The notes below the pieces were generated by a model, which was not told the DNA's origin, did no database searches, and was given only the letters and a program-made list of their open reading frames with translations. DNA of 64,000 nucleotides from Flavimarina sp. Hel_I_48 (lineage in GTDB: Bacteria > Bacteroidota > Bacteroidia > Flavobacteriales > Flavobacteriaceae). Of the stretch, positions 42,916 to 52,627 are shown in pieces. Location of the stretch: NCBI RefSeq assembly GCF_000733945.1, contig NZ_JPOL01000002.1, positions 444,001-508,000 of the forward strand, given 5' to 3'. Position numbers and translations under genes: made by a program. Numbering within the stretch: the stretch's first letter is position 1; each line of letters begins with the position of its first letter.

Positions 42916-45900
42916 TTAAAATGATAGTTGTAATCCGAAGAGAAAGGACTTCGGCTGTGGGTAATTTCCGCGATCTATACCCAGTTCATAAGCACTTGAA
43001 TTGATCACTGTAGAGTTACCCACTTCAGGATCTAGACCAGAATATCCTGTAAGGGTAATTAGGTTTTGACCACTTACGTATACCCTGCACTTACTTATGT
43101 AGTCTTTAAAAAACCGTAGAGGTATTGAATATCCAAGAGTCACATTTCTCAAACGGGTATAGGAGCCATCTTCAATAAAACGATCTGATGCAGATACATT
43201 TTGACCCGCACCCAGAGCGCGAGGAATTTCAGTGGATGTGTTTGGTCCCGTCCAGCGATCAAGGACCGCAGTACCAGAATTAAATAATCGTGTCATCCCC
43301 TGAAGATCATAAATATTGGTATTATATACATCATTACCGGCAACACCACTTACAAAAACGTTAATGTCAAAATTTTTATAGTTGGCATTGGCATTAAAAC
43401 CATAGGTAACATCAGGGTATGGATTTCCAATTTTAGTTCGGTCATCGGCATTTATGGCACCGTCACCATTAGTATCAATAAACCGGATGTCTCCAGGTTT
43501 TACAATAGTCTGATCTGGATTTGCAGTAAATACCGCATCTACCTCGCCCTGGTTTTGATAAATACCATCAGTACGCAGGCCATAGAAATAAAATAAGGGC
43601 TCACCCACGGTAATCCTGGAAAGATTTTCACCTTCAAAGCCACCTCCATTAATTTCAGCTACGGTACCCAATGACTTTACTTCATTGGTACTGCTACCTA
43701 AATTCAAACTGGCTGACCAGGTAAAATCCCCTTCATAATCATTGTAGCCTAGGTTCATTTCAAAACCTTTGGTCTCAACAGAACCTACATTTTCAGTAAT
43801 ATTAGGATCATTGAACCCTAAGGATACAGATAAAGGCCTATTGATAAGTAAATCGTCACTCTCATTTTTATAATATTCAAGGGAGAGCGTTAATTTTTCA
43901 TTGAAAAGTCCCATATCCAATCCCAGGTTCAACATAGTCGTTTCCTCCCATTTAAGGTTTGGGTTAGGCAATCCATTAGCCGTTGTACCATCTGCAGCGC
44001 CCCCAGCGATAGGATAAATAAAATCTGTAATCAAAGTAGCACTGTAGCGATAATCCCCTATTTTATCATTACCTACTACCCCATAACTTCCTCTCAATTT
44101 TAAGTTGCTGAATTTAGTATCCTGCATAAATGATTCCCGTGCTATGTTCCAACCCAGTGAAACCGATGGAAACCAACCCCATCTGTTATTAGGACCAAAT
44201 CGTGAAGACGCATCTCTCCTTATAGAGGCAGAAAACAGATATTTTAAGTCATAATCATAATTTAAACGACCTAAATAACCAATACGGTTATACTCTGAAG
44301 AGGCAGAGCTTAAACCGGCCCCTGTGAGTGAAAGTTGATTAACTTCATCACTAATCGGGTTTTGACTGGTCGCGTTGATACTCTCATTTTTTATCTCTTG
44401 TTGTTCTGAGAGCAGCAAGAATTCAAAATTGTGAATATCTGCAACGGTCTTTTTATAGTTAAAGCTATTGGTAAAAGTTAAAGATTGAAAAATACCGGTA
44501 TTCTTAGTAATTTGTGCAAAATCAAAAAAGTGAGTTGCACCTAAGCTATCATCATTGTATGAGGGAATAAAATTACTGTTTTTGAAATTACTGTAATCCA
44601 GTCCTACTTGAGATCTAAACGTAAGTCCCTCAACTATTTTATATTCTCCAAATACACTTCCAGTAATGGAAACCGATTTATTGATGGCTTCCCCCAGAGT
44701 TTGTGCCCGTACGGGATTTACCGCATCCTGCCCGTCTATAGAGCTGTTGGGGCCTTGAAAACCACCATTATTATTAACATTATAAACAGGAAGATAAGGA
44801 GCAGCTTTAATTGCATGCTCAATTAGCGAGCGACCTCCATCTGCACGTTCGGGATTCTGAACGTTAAACGAAATACCCATGGTCTCCCCAAAACTGAATT
44901 TACCTGTGGTAAAATTACTGTTGGCTCTAAAGGAAAACCGCTCAAACTCGGTTTCTATAATTGCACCTTCCTGATTCAAGTAACCAGCAGAGAACCTGAA
45001 ATTACTGTTCTCACTACCTCCTGAAAGTCCGAGATTATAATTTCTTATCACCCCGGTACGAAATATTTCATCCTGATAATTCACATTATTATCAAGGATA
45101 TCGGCATATTGAGGATCAGTAAAACGGGCGGGTATAGGATCTGTTATTGCCCTTGCATAACCTATATATTGATCAGTATTAAGCACATCATAACGCTGAT
45201 CTATAAATTGAGTCCCGGTGTAAGCATCAAAAGTCAGTTTTGTAACTCCCGACTTAGAACCTTGTTTCGTGGTTACTAATACCACACCGTTAGAACCCTG
45301 TGAACCATAAACCGCTGTAGTAGAAGCATCTTTTAACACCTGGATGGATTCTATATCGTTTGCATTTAGATTTCCGATACCTGCGGAAATTACACCATCA
45401 ATCACATAAAGCGGTGAATTGTTATTGGGCGTTCCCAATCCTCTAATGCGCACTTCAGGAGAAACACCGGGGGAACCACTGTTTATAACACTTACCCCTG
45501 CTGCTCTCCCCTGCAAAGCCTGATCTGCCGTTGCAACAGGTAAACTTGATATCTCTTCTGAATCAACAGATGATATTGCTCCCGTCACGGCTGCTCTGGA
45601 TTGTGTACCGTAACCAATAACAACAACATCCTCTAGGGATGTAGAATTCTCTTCTAGTGTTACATCAAGACTTGTTCTGTTATCTAAAGGGATTTCCTGA
45701 GGATTGAACCCTACATAGCTAAATACGAGCGTTGCACCGGAATCTACATTCGCAAGTGAGTAATTCCCGTCAAAATCTGTTGTGGTACCATTTGTTGTAC
45801 CTTTTACGATAACATTGGCGCCAGGTAACGGCCCTGTGTTATCTGAAACGATTCCTGTTATTGTTTGCTGTGCAGTAATCAGACCAAAGGTTAGAAAACC

Positions 45901-45939
45901 GAAAACAAACAAAATAAGATCGGAGTATTTCTTCTTCAT
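42916..45939 (-). CDS. SusC-like TonB-dependent transporter (xylan locus, pair 1)
   Basis: A 1007-residue SusC/RagA receptor. It has a signal peptide 1-24 (ITAQQ), a CarboxypepD_reg-like domain (about 27-97), the EDVVVIGYGTQSRAAVTGAI segment from about 103, a plug domain, and a barrel ending LFGLQLSF. Pairs with the adjacent SusD. Xylo-oligosaccharide import is inferred from xylB upstream and the xylanases nearby. A LacI-type palindrome overlaps its -33 element. Confidence 0.94.
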   Translation of the reverse strand: MKKKYSDLILFVFGFLTFGLITAQQTITGIVSDNTGPLPGANVIVKGTTNGTTTDFDGNYSLANVDSGATLVFSYVGFNPQEIPLDNRTSLDVTLEENSTSLEDVVVIGYGTQSRAAVTGAISSVDSEEISSLPVATADQALQGRAAGVSVINSGSPGVSPEVRIRGLGTPNNNSPLYVIDGVISAGIGNLNANDIESIQVLKDASTTAVYGSQGSNGVVLVTTKQGSKSGVTKLTFDAYTGTQFIDQRYDVLNTDQYIGYARAITDPIPARFTDPQYADILDNNVNYQDEIFRTGVIRNYNLGLSGGSENSNFRFSAGYLNQEGAIIETEFERFSFRANSNFTTGKFSFGETMGISFNVQNPERADGGRSLIEHAIKAAPYLPVYNVNNNGGFQGPNSSIDGQDAVNPVRAQTLGEAINKSVSITGSVFGEYKIVEGLTFRSQVGLDYSNFKNSNFIPSYNDDSLGATHFFDFAQITKNTGIFQSLTFTNSFNYKKTVADIHNFEFLLLSEQQEIKNESINATSQNPISDEVNQLSLTGAGLSSASSEYNRIGYLGRLNYDYDLKYLFSASIRRDASSRFGPNNRWGWFPSVSLGWNIARESFMQDTKFSNLKLRGSYGVVGNDKIGDYRYSATLITDFIYPIAGGAADGTTANGLPNPNLKWEETTMLNLGLDMGLFNEKLTLSLEYYKNESDDLLINRPLSVSLGFNDPNITENVGSVETKGFEMNLGYNDYEGDFTWSASLNLGSSTNEVKSLGTVAEINGGGFEGENLSRITVGEPLFYFYGLRTDGIYQNQGEVDAVFTANPDQTIVKPGDIRFIDTNGDGAINADDRTKIGNPYPDVTYGFNANANYKNFDINVFVSGVAGNDVYNTNIYDLQGMTRLFNSGTAVLDRWTGPNTSTEIPRALGAGQNVSASDRFIEDGSYTRLRNVTLGYSIPLRFFKDYISKCRVYVSGQNLITLTGYSGLDPEVGNSTVINSSAYELGIDRGNYPQPKSFLFGLQLSF

Positions 45940-45998
45940 AAATTGATTATTTAATTAGTTCTTATAGTCATCTAAACTATAATAAATAATGCAACTAC

Positions 45999-46010
45999 GC
46001 AAACGTTTTC
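45999..46010. promoter_or_regulatory. Candidate LacI-family operator upstream of susC
   Basis: GCAAACGTTTTC has the central CG and GCAAwCGwTT half-site pattern shared with the sites at 47780 and 49158. It includes the TTG of the predicted -33 element. Confidence 0.5.
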
Positions 46011-46109
46011 ATAATTTAATCAATGTTTTATTATAAAGAACGTAACTACCGTATAAATCACTAAAAGTTAATTGATTATATTCGTGACGTATAAAAATGA
46101 GTAAGTTAA

Positions 46110-46162
46110 CCTAAAAATCCAATCTGATCCAGTGAATTTGAATTCCCTGGATCAGATTGGAT
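46110..46162 (-). terminator. Terminator of xylB
   Basis: ATCCAATCTGATCCAG (46117-46132) and CTGGATCAGATTGGAT (46147-46162) form a perfect 16-base stem. On the minus strand TTTTTAGG follows. Confidence 0.85.
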
Positions 46163-46254
46163 CTCATGATATAAAATTTACTTGAAAAATGGACTGGACT
46201 TTTAAGGTCAAATTCCATTGAAACTCTTAAAAAAAAGATAGAAGTTGATAAGGT

Positions 46255-47748
46255 TTATTTAAAAGTGGCCAATTTTTCTTCAAGGCACTCTTTCCATTTA
46301 TCATAAGCCTTTTGATAATCTTCTTTTTTTTCTGATAAAGGTTTATAAACATGCTCTACCTTATCTGTAGCGGTAGCCTCATCAAAACTTGCAAAAGCGC
46401 CAGCAGCATAAGCTGCTGCGCGTGCAGCTCCTACAGATCCCGTAGTTTCGGTGATACTTATATTTTTACCTACAAGTGTCGCGATCGTATTGGAAAATAC
46501 CGCAGAACGAAAAAGATTATCATTACCGGCCTTTATGGTAGTAAGTTCAATGCCATCGCCCTGTAAAATTTGCAAACCATAAACAAAAGAAAAAGCAATC
46601 CCTTCAAGAGCGGCCCTAAACAGATGCTTCTGCTGGTGTATATTGAAATTAATTCCATTCATGCTACTGCCCAGATTCCTATTCCTGAGCATACGCTCCG
46701 CCCCGTTTCCAAAGGGTAGGATCATAAGTCCATCAGATCCTATCGTCACTTCTTCGGCTAAAGCGTTCATTGCACCATAATCCATCGCATCGGTAAGTTG
46801 GTTTCGCATCCAGCTGTATTGAATTCCCGTACCATTTATACAGAGCATTTTACCAATGCGTGGAGCATTTTCATCATGGTTAACATGCGCAAAACTATTG
46901 ATACGCGTGGATTCTTTTGTCCTGATTTGATCAGAAATGGCATAGACCACACCGCTTGTGCCACCGGTAGCGGCAATTTCACCTGGTTTAAAAACATTGA
47001 GCGCTAGCGCGTTATTAGGTTGATCACCAGCGCGATACATTACAGAAATACCCTTGGTTAACCCGGTTTGTTCAGCGGCCTGTTGCGTGACGCTGCCCTG
47101 ATCAGAAAAAGTAGGTACAAGTTCAGGAATTAAATCTGTATGAATCCCTGCTTCGGCAAAAAGCCAATCTGCAGGTGCATGTTTGGTAAAATCCCATGCA
47201 ATCCCTTCAGAAAGTCCAGAGGGTGTCGTAGTGATCGCACCGGTAAGTTTCATGGCAATATAATCCCCGGGCAACATAAATTTATCTACGCGCTTATAAA
47301 GTTCGGGTTCATTCTCCTTAACCCATTTTAACTTTGATAATGTAAAATTTCCAGGGGAATTCAAGAGTTGGCGTTCACATTTTTCGGTTCCTGCCTTTTC
47401 AAATAAATGTTCTCCTGTATCTACCGCCCTGCTGTCGCACCATATTATAGAGGGTCGCAATATTTTTTGTTCCTTATCTACAAGTACCAGACCGTGCATT
47501 TGATAGGAAATTCCTATACCCTTTATTTCCCTGGTATCAACTTCTGTATTCTTGAGTAGTTGCTGGGTTGCTATACAGAGGTTCTCCCACCACGATTCCG
47601 GGTCCTGTTCCCCCCACCCCGATTTAGGAGAGCGTATTTGCATTTCAACTTTGGGATATTGTGCAGTATCCACAACATTTCCATTTTCATCATTGATCAA
47701 AGCTGCTTTTATAGAGGAGCTTCCTATATCATATCCTATCCAGAACAT
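46255..47748 (-). CDS. xylB: Xylulokinase
   Basis: A 497-residue FGGY-family sugar kinase. The N-terminal phosphate loop GYDIGSSSIKAALI, YQMHGLVLVD, the catalytic-site segment IIWCDSRAVDTGEH, MLPGDYIAMKLTG and the C-terminal GSVGAARAAAYAAGAF agree with xylulokinase among FGGY kinases. It converts D-xylulose to xylulose 5-phosphate, the entry to the pentose phosphate pathway. It is divergent from the LacI regulator. The usual partner xylA is not in the window. Confidence 0.88.
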   Translation of the reverse strand: MFWIGYDIGSSSIKAALINDENGNVVDTAQYPKVEMQIRSPKSGWGEQDPESWWENLCIATQQLLKNTEVDTREIKGIGISYQMHGLVLVDKEQKILRPSIIWCDSRAVDTGEHLFEKAGTEKCERQLLNSPGNFTLSKLKWVKENEPELYKRVDKFMLPGDYIAMKLTGAITTTPSGLSEGIAWDFTKHAPADWLFAEAGIHTDLIPELVPTFSDQGSVTQQAAEQTGLTKGISVMYRAGDQPNNALALNVFKPGEIAATGGTSGVVYAISDQIRTKESTRINSFAHVNHDENAPRIGKMLCINGTGIQYSWMRNQLTDAMDYGAMNALAEEVTIGSDGLMILPFGNGAERMLRNRNLGSSMNGINFNIHQQKHLFRAALEGIAFSFVYGLQILQGDGIELTTIKAGNDNLFRSAVFSNTIATLVGKNISITETTGSVGAARAAAYAAGAFASFDEATATDKVEHVYKPLSEKKEDYQKAYDKWKECLEEKLATFK

Positions 47749-47779
47749 AGTGTAATAATTTAAATCCTATTGAACAAAC

Positions 47780-47791
47780 GAAATCGATTGC
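47780..47791. promoter_or_regulatory. Candidate LacI-family operator between xylB and lacI-type gene
   Basis: GAAATCGATTGC differs by one base from the perfect palindrome GCAATCGATTGC at 49158. It lies about 30 bases upstream of xylB in the divergent control region, so it could serve both xylB control and autoregulation. Confidence 0.5.
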
Positions 47792-47959
47792 ATGTAATTT
47801 GTGCAAATTTCCAAATTCCCCCATGCAATTGACCACAATATAAAAATTAAATCTCTAATTTGGCCAAAACCCACAAATAATGATCCTTTAGCTGATATGA
47901 TCCATATTAATTTACTTTTGAGGGTATTATATACATGGTAACTTTACACTTTTACTTAC

Positions 47960-49021
47960 ATGAACAAAAAAAAGGAAATTACTATATACGATATTGCAAA
48001 AAAACTGAATTTTTCCCCATCTACGATATCAAGAGCCTTAAACGATCACCACAGTATCAGTGATAAAACTATAAAACTCATTAAGGCCACCTCCCAGACG
48101 ATGGGCTATAGACCCAATACTATTGCGGCAAGCCTACGCAACAATAAAAGTAAAACACTTGGGATTATGATCCCGCGCATTAACAGGCCATTTACCGCAT
48201 CCCTGATTAGCGGTGTTGAAGCTACCGCAAGGCAGGCCGGTTTTAACGTGATTATTACACAGAGCAATGATAGTTACGAAAATGAGGTGAATAACGCCAA
48301 GGCTCTCTATGATAGTCGTATAATGGGTCTCGTGGTTTCGCTCGCAATGGAGACAAAAGACCTATCACATTTTCAGCAATTTATAGATCAGGGCACACCT
48401 ATAGCTTTTGTAGATCGCATTCCTAAAGGACTTGACGCTTACTATGTAATCATAGATAATTATATGGCGGGTTACAATGCAACAACACATCTTATAGAAC
48501 AAGGCTGCACCCGTATTGCACATTTTGCAGGTGCGCAGCACCGCAATATATACAATGAGCGCAGAAAAGGTTATGAGGATGCTTTGCGCGCACATGATAT
48601 TACCGTAGATCCTGAACTCATCCTTGAATTTAGTACCCTAAGCTCTTCCGAAGGAAAAAAAGCTACCAAAAAACTGATGAAGCTCGTCAACCCGCCTGAT
48701 GGAATTTTCTCTGCTAACGATACTGCGGCTGTAAGTGCCATTCTTTATGCAAAAAGACATGGTGTGCGAGTACCAGAAGATCTGGCAGTAGTAGGTTTTA
48801 ACGATGATCCCATCGCTTCAATTGTTGACCCGGCACTTTCTACGATCACCCATCCGGCACAGAAAATGGGGAAAATTGCTACCCAACTTGTTCTTGACCA
48901 CAGCGACAAAAAACAGGACATCGACCTTACCGATATCAAAATGCTTAGAACAGAACTTAAAATAAGGGCATCTTCCCTCAGAAAAAAAATATCTGCGACT
49001 TCCGTCATCCTTGAAGGATAA
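47960..49021 (+). CDS. LacI/GalR-family transcriptional regulator, probable xylan regulator
   Basis: A 353-residue repressor-type protein. The N-terminal helix-turn-helix is TIYDIAKKLNFSPSTISRAL, with hinge helix NTIAASLRNNKSKTLGIMIP. The periplasmic-binding-protein-like sensor domain spans about 65-340 (IFSANDTAAVSAILYAKRHG, VVGFNDDPIASIVDPALSTI). It sits between xylB and the GH67-GH10-GH115 operon. Palindromes with central CG occur at three promoters around it, so it probably coordinates these units in response to a xylose-derived ligand. Confidence 0.9.
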   Translation: MNKKKEITIYDIAKKLNFSPSTISRALNDHHSISDKTIKLIKATSQTMGYRPNTIAASLRNNKSKTLGIMIPRINRPFTASLISGVEATARQAGFNVIITQSNDSYENEVNNAKALYDSRIMGLVVSLAMETKDLSHFQQFIDQGTPIAFVDRIPKGLDAYYVIIDNYMAGYNATTHLIEQGCTRIAHFAGAQHRNIYNERRKGYEDALRAHDITVDPELILEFSTLSSSEGKKATKKLMKLVNPPDGIFSANDTAAVSAILYAKRHGVRVPEDLAVVGFNDDPIASIVDPALSTITHPAQKMGKIATQLVLDHSDKKQDIDLTDIKMLRTELKIRASSLRKKISATSVILEG

Positions 49022-49157
49022 GGTTTTAAAAAGCAATGATCCTAATCAGAAAACCTCCGTTTTTTATAATAATACGGTGTAAAATGTGTGTTTTTAACCT
49101 GTTTTTTCATGACTTAGGGCAAAATTAATACTGAATTTTAATATTTTAGACCTTTTC

Positions 49158-49169
49158 GCAATCGATTGC
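49158..49169. promoter_or_regulatory. Perfect LacI-family operator candidate upstream of GH67
   Basis: GCAATCGATTGC is a perfect 12-base palindrome. Its TTG (49166-49168) is also the predicted -33 element of the GH67 promoter, so a bound LacI protein should block or alter polymerase binding. Confidence 0.62.
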
Positions 49170-49187
49170 TAAAATAATCCTTTATAT

Positions 49188-49195
49188 TAGTTTTG
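49188..49195 (+). promoter_or_regulatory. -7 element of the GH67-GH10-GH115 operon
   Basis: TAGTTTTG matches TAnnTTTG exactly, 19 bases after the TTG inside the palindrome at 49158-49169. Confidence 0.68.
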
Positions 49196-49245
49196 TCAAA
49201 TTCGACCTTGTAGTCATCTGCACATTAACCCTTAACTTAAATCAT

Positions 49246-51420
49246 TTGAAACCGCATCCTACATTCCTTTTTATACTCGTTTTTTTTGCGGGTCTGCTTC
49301 ACATAACAGCTTCTGATGGCTATGACCTTTGGCTTCGCTATGTTCCCATAGAAAACCAGACCGTGTTGACCGACTATCAGGATATTTTCAGATCTGTTTA
49401 TTTTGAAGGTGACAGTGATAAACACCTTGTTTCAAAAGATGAACTTAAACGTGGTACTCAGGGTATGCTTGGGCAAGAAATAGAACTGCTACCTTCCTAT
49501 TCTGATAAGAATACCCTGGTCATCGCTCCTGCAACAAACTTAAATGAAGTTCTTTCTGCTGGGCTGAAAAAAGATCTAAAAACTATTGGAAAAGAGGGTT
49601 TTATAATAAAAACAGTACAAAATAAAGGTAAAAATATCCTCGTTGTTACGGCTAATACTTCAACGGGAATCTTATATGGAACGTTCAGATTTCTGATGTT
49701 GATGCAACAAAATCAGGATTTTTCAGCTATAAATCAGGTGGAGAAGCCAAAAGTTGACCTGCGCATCCTCAATCACTGGGACAATCTGGACCGCACCGTA
49801 GAACGTGGTTATGCTGGTTTTTCTATATGGAACTGGCAAAAGCTTCCGGGTTTTATTGATCAGCGTTATATTGATTATGCCCGTGTCAATGCATCTATTG
49901 GGATTAATGGTACCGTACTTACTAATGTAAACGCAAACGCGCTTGTCTTGACACCTCAATATATAGAAAAAGTCGCTGCGCTGGCTGATGTGTTTCGACC
50001 TTATGGCATAAAAGTGTACCTAACAGCACGTTTTTCTGCCCCCATTGAAATTGGCGGACTAGAAACTGCTGATCCGCTTGATCCAAAAGCAAAACAGTGG
50101 TGGAAAGACAAAGCTGATGAAATCTACAAGAAAATACCTGATTTTGGCGGTTTTTTGGTAAAAGCCAATTCAGAAGGACAACCAGGTCCGCAAAATTACG
50201 GCCGTAACCACGTGGATGGTGCAAACATGCTTGCCGAAGCAGTAGCACCTCATAACGGAATTGTGATGTGGCGCGCGTTTGTCTATTCCGAAGATGACGC
50301 GACAGATCGTGCAAAACAAGCTTTTAGTGAATTTGTACCTATGGATGGCAAATTTCTGGACAATGTGATCATACAGGTCAAGAACGGCCCAATCGATTTT
50401 CAACCACGGGAACCTTTTCACCCCATGTTTGGCGCCATGCCAAAAACACCGCTAATGATCGAATTTCAGAATACACAGGAATATCTGGGCTTTAGCACAC
50501 ATCTGGCCTATTTACCAAAATTATATGAAGAAGTGTTACAGGCTGATACATACCAAAAAGGAAAAGGATCCACCGTTGCCAAGGTTATTGATGGTTCGCT
50601 TCATGATAAAAAACTCACGGGAATGGCCGGAGTGGCCAATATAGGAACCGATATCAATTGGACCGGGCATCCATTCGCGCAGGCAAACTGGTACGGTTTT
50701 GGTCGGCTTGCCTGGGATCCTGAACTTGATTCCCGTGTTATCGCAAAAGAATGGCTTCGGGCTACTTTTTCCAATAATGAAGAATTTGTAGATACGATGG
50801 CAAAGGTCATGATAGATTCGCGCGAAGCGGTGGTTAATTATATGACACCGCTGGGGCTGCACCATATGATGGCCACGGGTCACCATTATGGCCCGGGCCC
50901 TTGGGTGGACAACCTTTCCAGACCAGACTGGAATCCGGTTTATTATCATAAAGCAGATAGTCTGGGCATTGGTTTCGATCGTACTAAAAGCGGCAGCGAT
51001 GCCGTTGATCAATATGCGCCAGAACTGGCCAAAAAATTCAACGACCCCAGAACTACTCCGGAGGAATTATTGCTGTGGTTTCATCACTTGCCCTGGGAGT
51101 ATACATTAGAGAGTGGTAAATCCTTATGGGACGGTATTGCGCTAAAATACCAGAAGGGTGTTGATGAAGTGAAGACGATGGCAAACACCTGGAAAAAAAT
51201 GCAACCCTATGTCAACAAAGAACAATTTGAAGAGGTACGCATGTTGCTGGAGATTCAGCTGAAAGAGGCCAAATGGTGGCGCGATGCGTGCCTGCTCTAT
51301 TTTCAGCAATTCTCACAAAAACCACTACCGGAAGGAGTAGAAAAACCAGCGGAAAGCCTGGAATATTACGAAGCTTTGCGTTTTCCTTTTGCACCGGGAA
51401 TACGGCCACAATGGGATTAA
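49246..51420 (+). CDS. GH67 xylan alpha-1,2-glucuronidase
   Basis: A 724-residue exported enzyme starting at TTG, with a signal peptide about 1-22. It removes (4-O-methyl)glucuronic acid from the end of xylo-oligosaccharides. By alignment of motifs with Cellvibrio GlcA67A, the acid is E310 (KANSEGQPGP), and D384 (NGPIDFQPREP) and E412 (EFQNTQEYLG) act as the base. The order and spacing agree within one residue with E292, D365 and E393 of that enzyme. It leads a three-gene operon with GH10 and GH115, and a LacI-type palindrome overlaps its promoter. Confidence 0.94.
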   Translation: MKPHPTFLFILVFFAGLLHITASDGYDLWLRYVPIENQTVLTDYQDIFRSVYFEGDSDKHLVSKDELKRGTQGMLGQEIELLPSYSDKNTLVIAPATNLNEVLSAGLKKDLKTIGKEGFIIKTVQNKGKNILVVTANTSTGILYGTFRFLMLMQQNQDFSAINQVEKPKVDLRILNHWDNLDRTVERGYAGFSIWNWQKLPGFIDQRYIDYARVNASIGINGTVLTNVNANALVLTPQYIEKVAALADVFRPYGIKVYLTARFSAPIEIGGLETADPLDPKAKQWWKDKADEIYKKIPDFGGFLVKANSEGQPGPQNYGRNHVDGANMLAEAVAPHNGIVMWRAFVYSEDDATDRAKQAFSEFVPMDGKFLDNVIIQVKNGPIDFQPREPFHPMFGAMPKTPLMIEFQNTQEYLGFSTHLAYLPKLYEEVLQADTYQKGKGSTVAKVIDGSLHDKKLTGMAGVANIGTDINWTGHPFAQANWYGFGRLAWDPELDSRVIAKEWLRATFSNNEEFVDTMAKVMIDSREAVVNYMTPLGLHHMMATGHHYGPGPWVDNLSRPDWNPVYYHKADSLGIGFDRTKSGSDAVDQYAPELAKKFNDPRTTPEELLLWFHHLPWEYTLESGKSLWDGIALKYQKGVDEVKTMANTWKKMQPYVNKEQFEEVRMLLEIQLKEAKWWRDACLLYFQQFSQKPLPEGVEKPAESLEYYEALRFPFAPGIRPQWD

Positions 51421-51498
51421 GAACACTTTCCTGGGCATTGTGGACTTTTTGACTAACTACCTGGTATCGCACAATAATTAATTTAAAATTCAATCTGT

Positions 51499-52623
51499 AT
51501 GCGCATTTTTAATTCAAGAGTTGTATTGCTTCTATTCGCTGTTTCCATAGGGCTTTGTAGTTGCAAAAACGAGACAAAAACCACTAATACTGATGTTGCA
51601 AAAACTGATCAGGAAGGATTAAAAGACTATTACAAAGAGTATTTTCCCATGGGAGTGGCCGTATCCCCACGCGCGCTAAAAGATTCTTCGCAGGCAGCAC
51701 TCATTACAACACAATTTAAGAGCATGACTCCTGAAAATGTAATGAAAATGGGACCGCTCCACCCGGAGCAAAACCGCTACAACTGGGGACCTGCCGATGA
51801 GATCATCGCTTTCGCGGAAGCTAATGATATGATCGTTCGCGGCCATAACCTGATCTGGCACCAGCAATATCCCGACTGGTTTTTTAAGGATGCAGACGGG
51901 AATCAAATTACAAAAGACACACTCTATACCCGCATGAAAAAACATATTACAGATGTGGTTTCCCGCTATAAAGGCAAAATCTACGCCTGGGATGTGGTGA
52001 ATGAAGCAGTTTCTGATGATAGTACCAAAGTATATCGAGAAGAATCGCCTTTTTATAAGATCGCGGGGGAAGACTATCTGGCCAAAGCTTTTGAATATGC
52101 CCATGAAGCGGACCCGGATGTAAAATTATATTACAACGATTATAACGCAGTGCGGCCCGAAAAAAGGGAGCGTATTTACACCTTGGTCAAAAAACTTGTA
52201 GATGCGGGTGTTCCCATAGACGGTGTGGGCATACAGGGGCACTGGTCCATTTTTGAACCTACCGAGGACGAACTCAAAAAAGCGATTGCTCAATACAGTT
52301 CCCTGGATCTTGATGTGCAGGTCACTGAACTCGATATTTCGCTTTACAAATGGGAAAAAGAAAGTCGTAAGAAACGGGCAGATGAGCAGGATGATTTTAT
52401 TCCTGAACTAGAGCAAAAACAGATAGATCAATACGATATGGTTTTCAACGTTTTCAGGGAAAATAAAGGCACGCTTACGGGGGTCACTTTCTGGAATATC
52501 TCTGACCAGTACACCTGGCTGGACACCTATCCCGTACCTGGACGTAAAAATTACCCTCTGCTTTTTGACGAGAATTTAAAACCTAAAAAAGCCTTCTATA
52601 AAGTAACCGACATCAACGAATAA
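51499..52623 (+). CDS. GH10 endo-1,4-beta-xylanase lipoprotein
   Basis: A 374-residue single-domain GH10 enzyme. The signal ends in a lipobox region (SIGLCSC, acylated Cys20 or Cys22). The acid/base is E169 (AWDVVNEAVSD), the nucleophile E277 (QVTELDIS), and the substrate-binding HNLIWHQQ is present. Without binding modules, and lying between GH67 and GH115, it is probably periplasmic or on the membrane, cutting imported oligomers. Anchoring at the outer surface cannot be excluded, since the residues after the Cys (KNET) are charged. Confidence 0.94.
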   Translation: MRIFNSRVVLLLFAVSIGLCSCKNETKTTNTDVAKTDQEGLKDYYKEYFPMGVAVSPRALKDSSQAALITTQFKSMTPENVMKMGPLHPEQNRYNWGPADEIIAFAEANDMIVRGHNLIWHQQYPDWFFKDADGNQITKDTLYTRMKKHITDVVSRYKGKIYAWDVVNEAVSDDSTKVYREESPFYKIAGEDYLAKAFEYAHEADPDVKLYYNDYNAVRPEKRERIYTLVKKLVDAGVPIDGVGIQGHWSIFEPTEDELKKAIAQYSSLDLDVQVTELDISLYKWEKESRKKRADEQDDFIPELEQKQIDQYDMVFNVFRENKGTLTGVTFWNISDQYTWLDTYPVPGRKNYPLLFDENLKPKKAFYKVTDINE

Positions 52624-52627
52624 ACCT

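Larger units (their letters stand above)
45940..46254. promoter_or_regulatory. Control region between xylB and susC
   Basis: On the minus strand TTG (46000-46002) is followed after 20 bases by TAGTTTAG (45972-45979), a one-mismatch -7 element for susC. The palindrome-like GCAAACGTTTTC at 45999-46010 covers the -33. The xylB terminator lies at 46110-46162. So susC can be transcribed separately from xylB. Confidence 0.55.
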
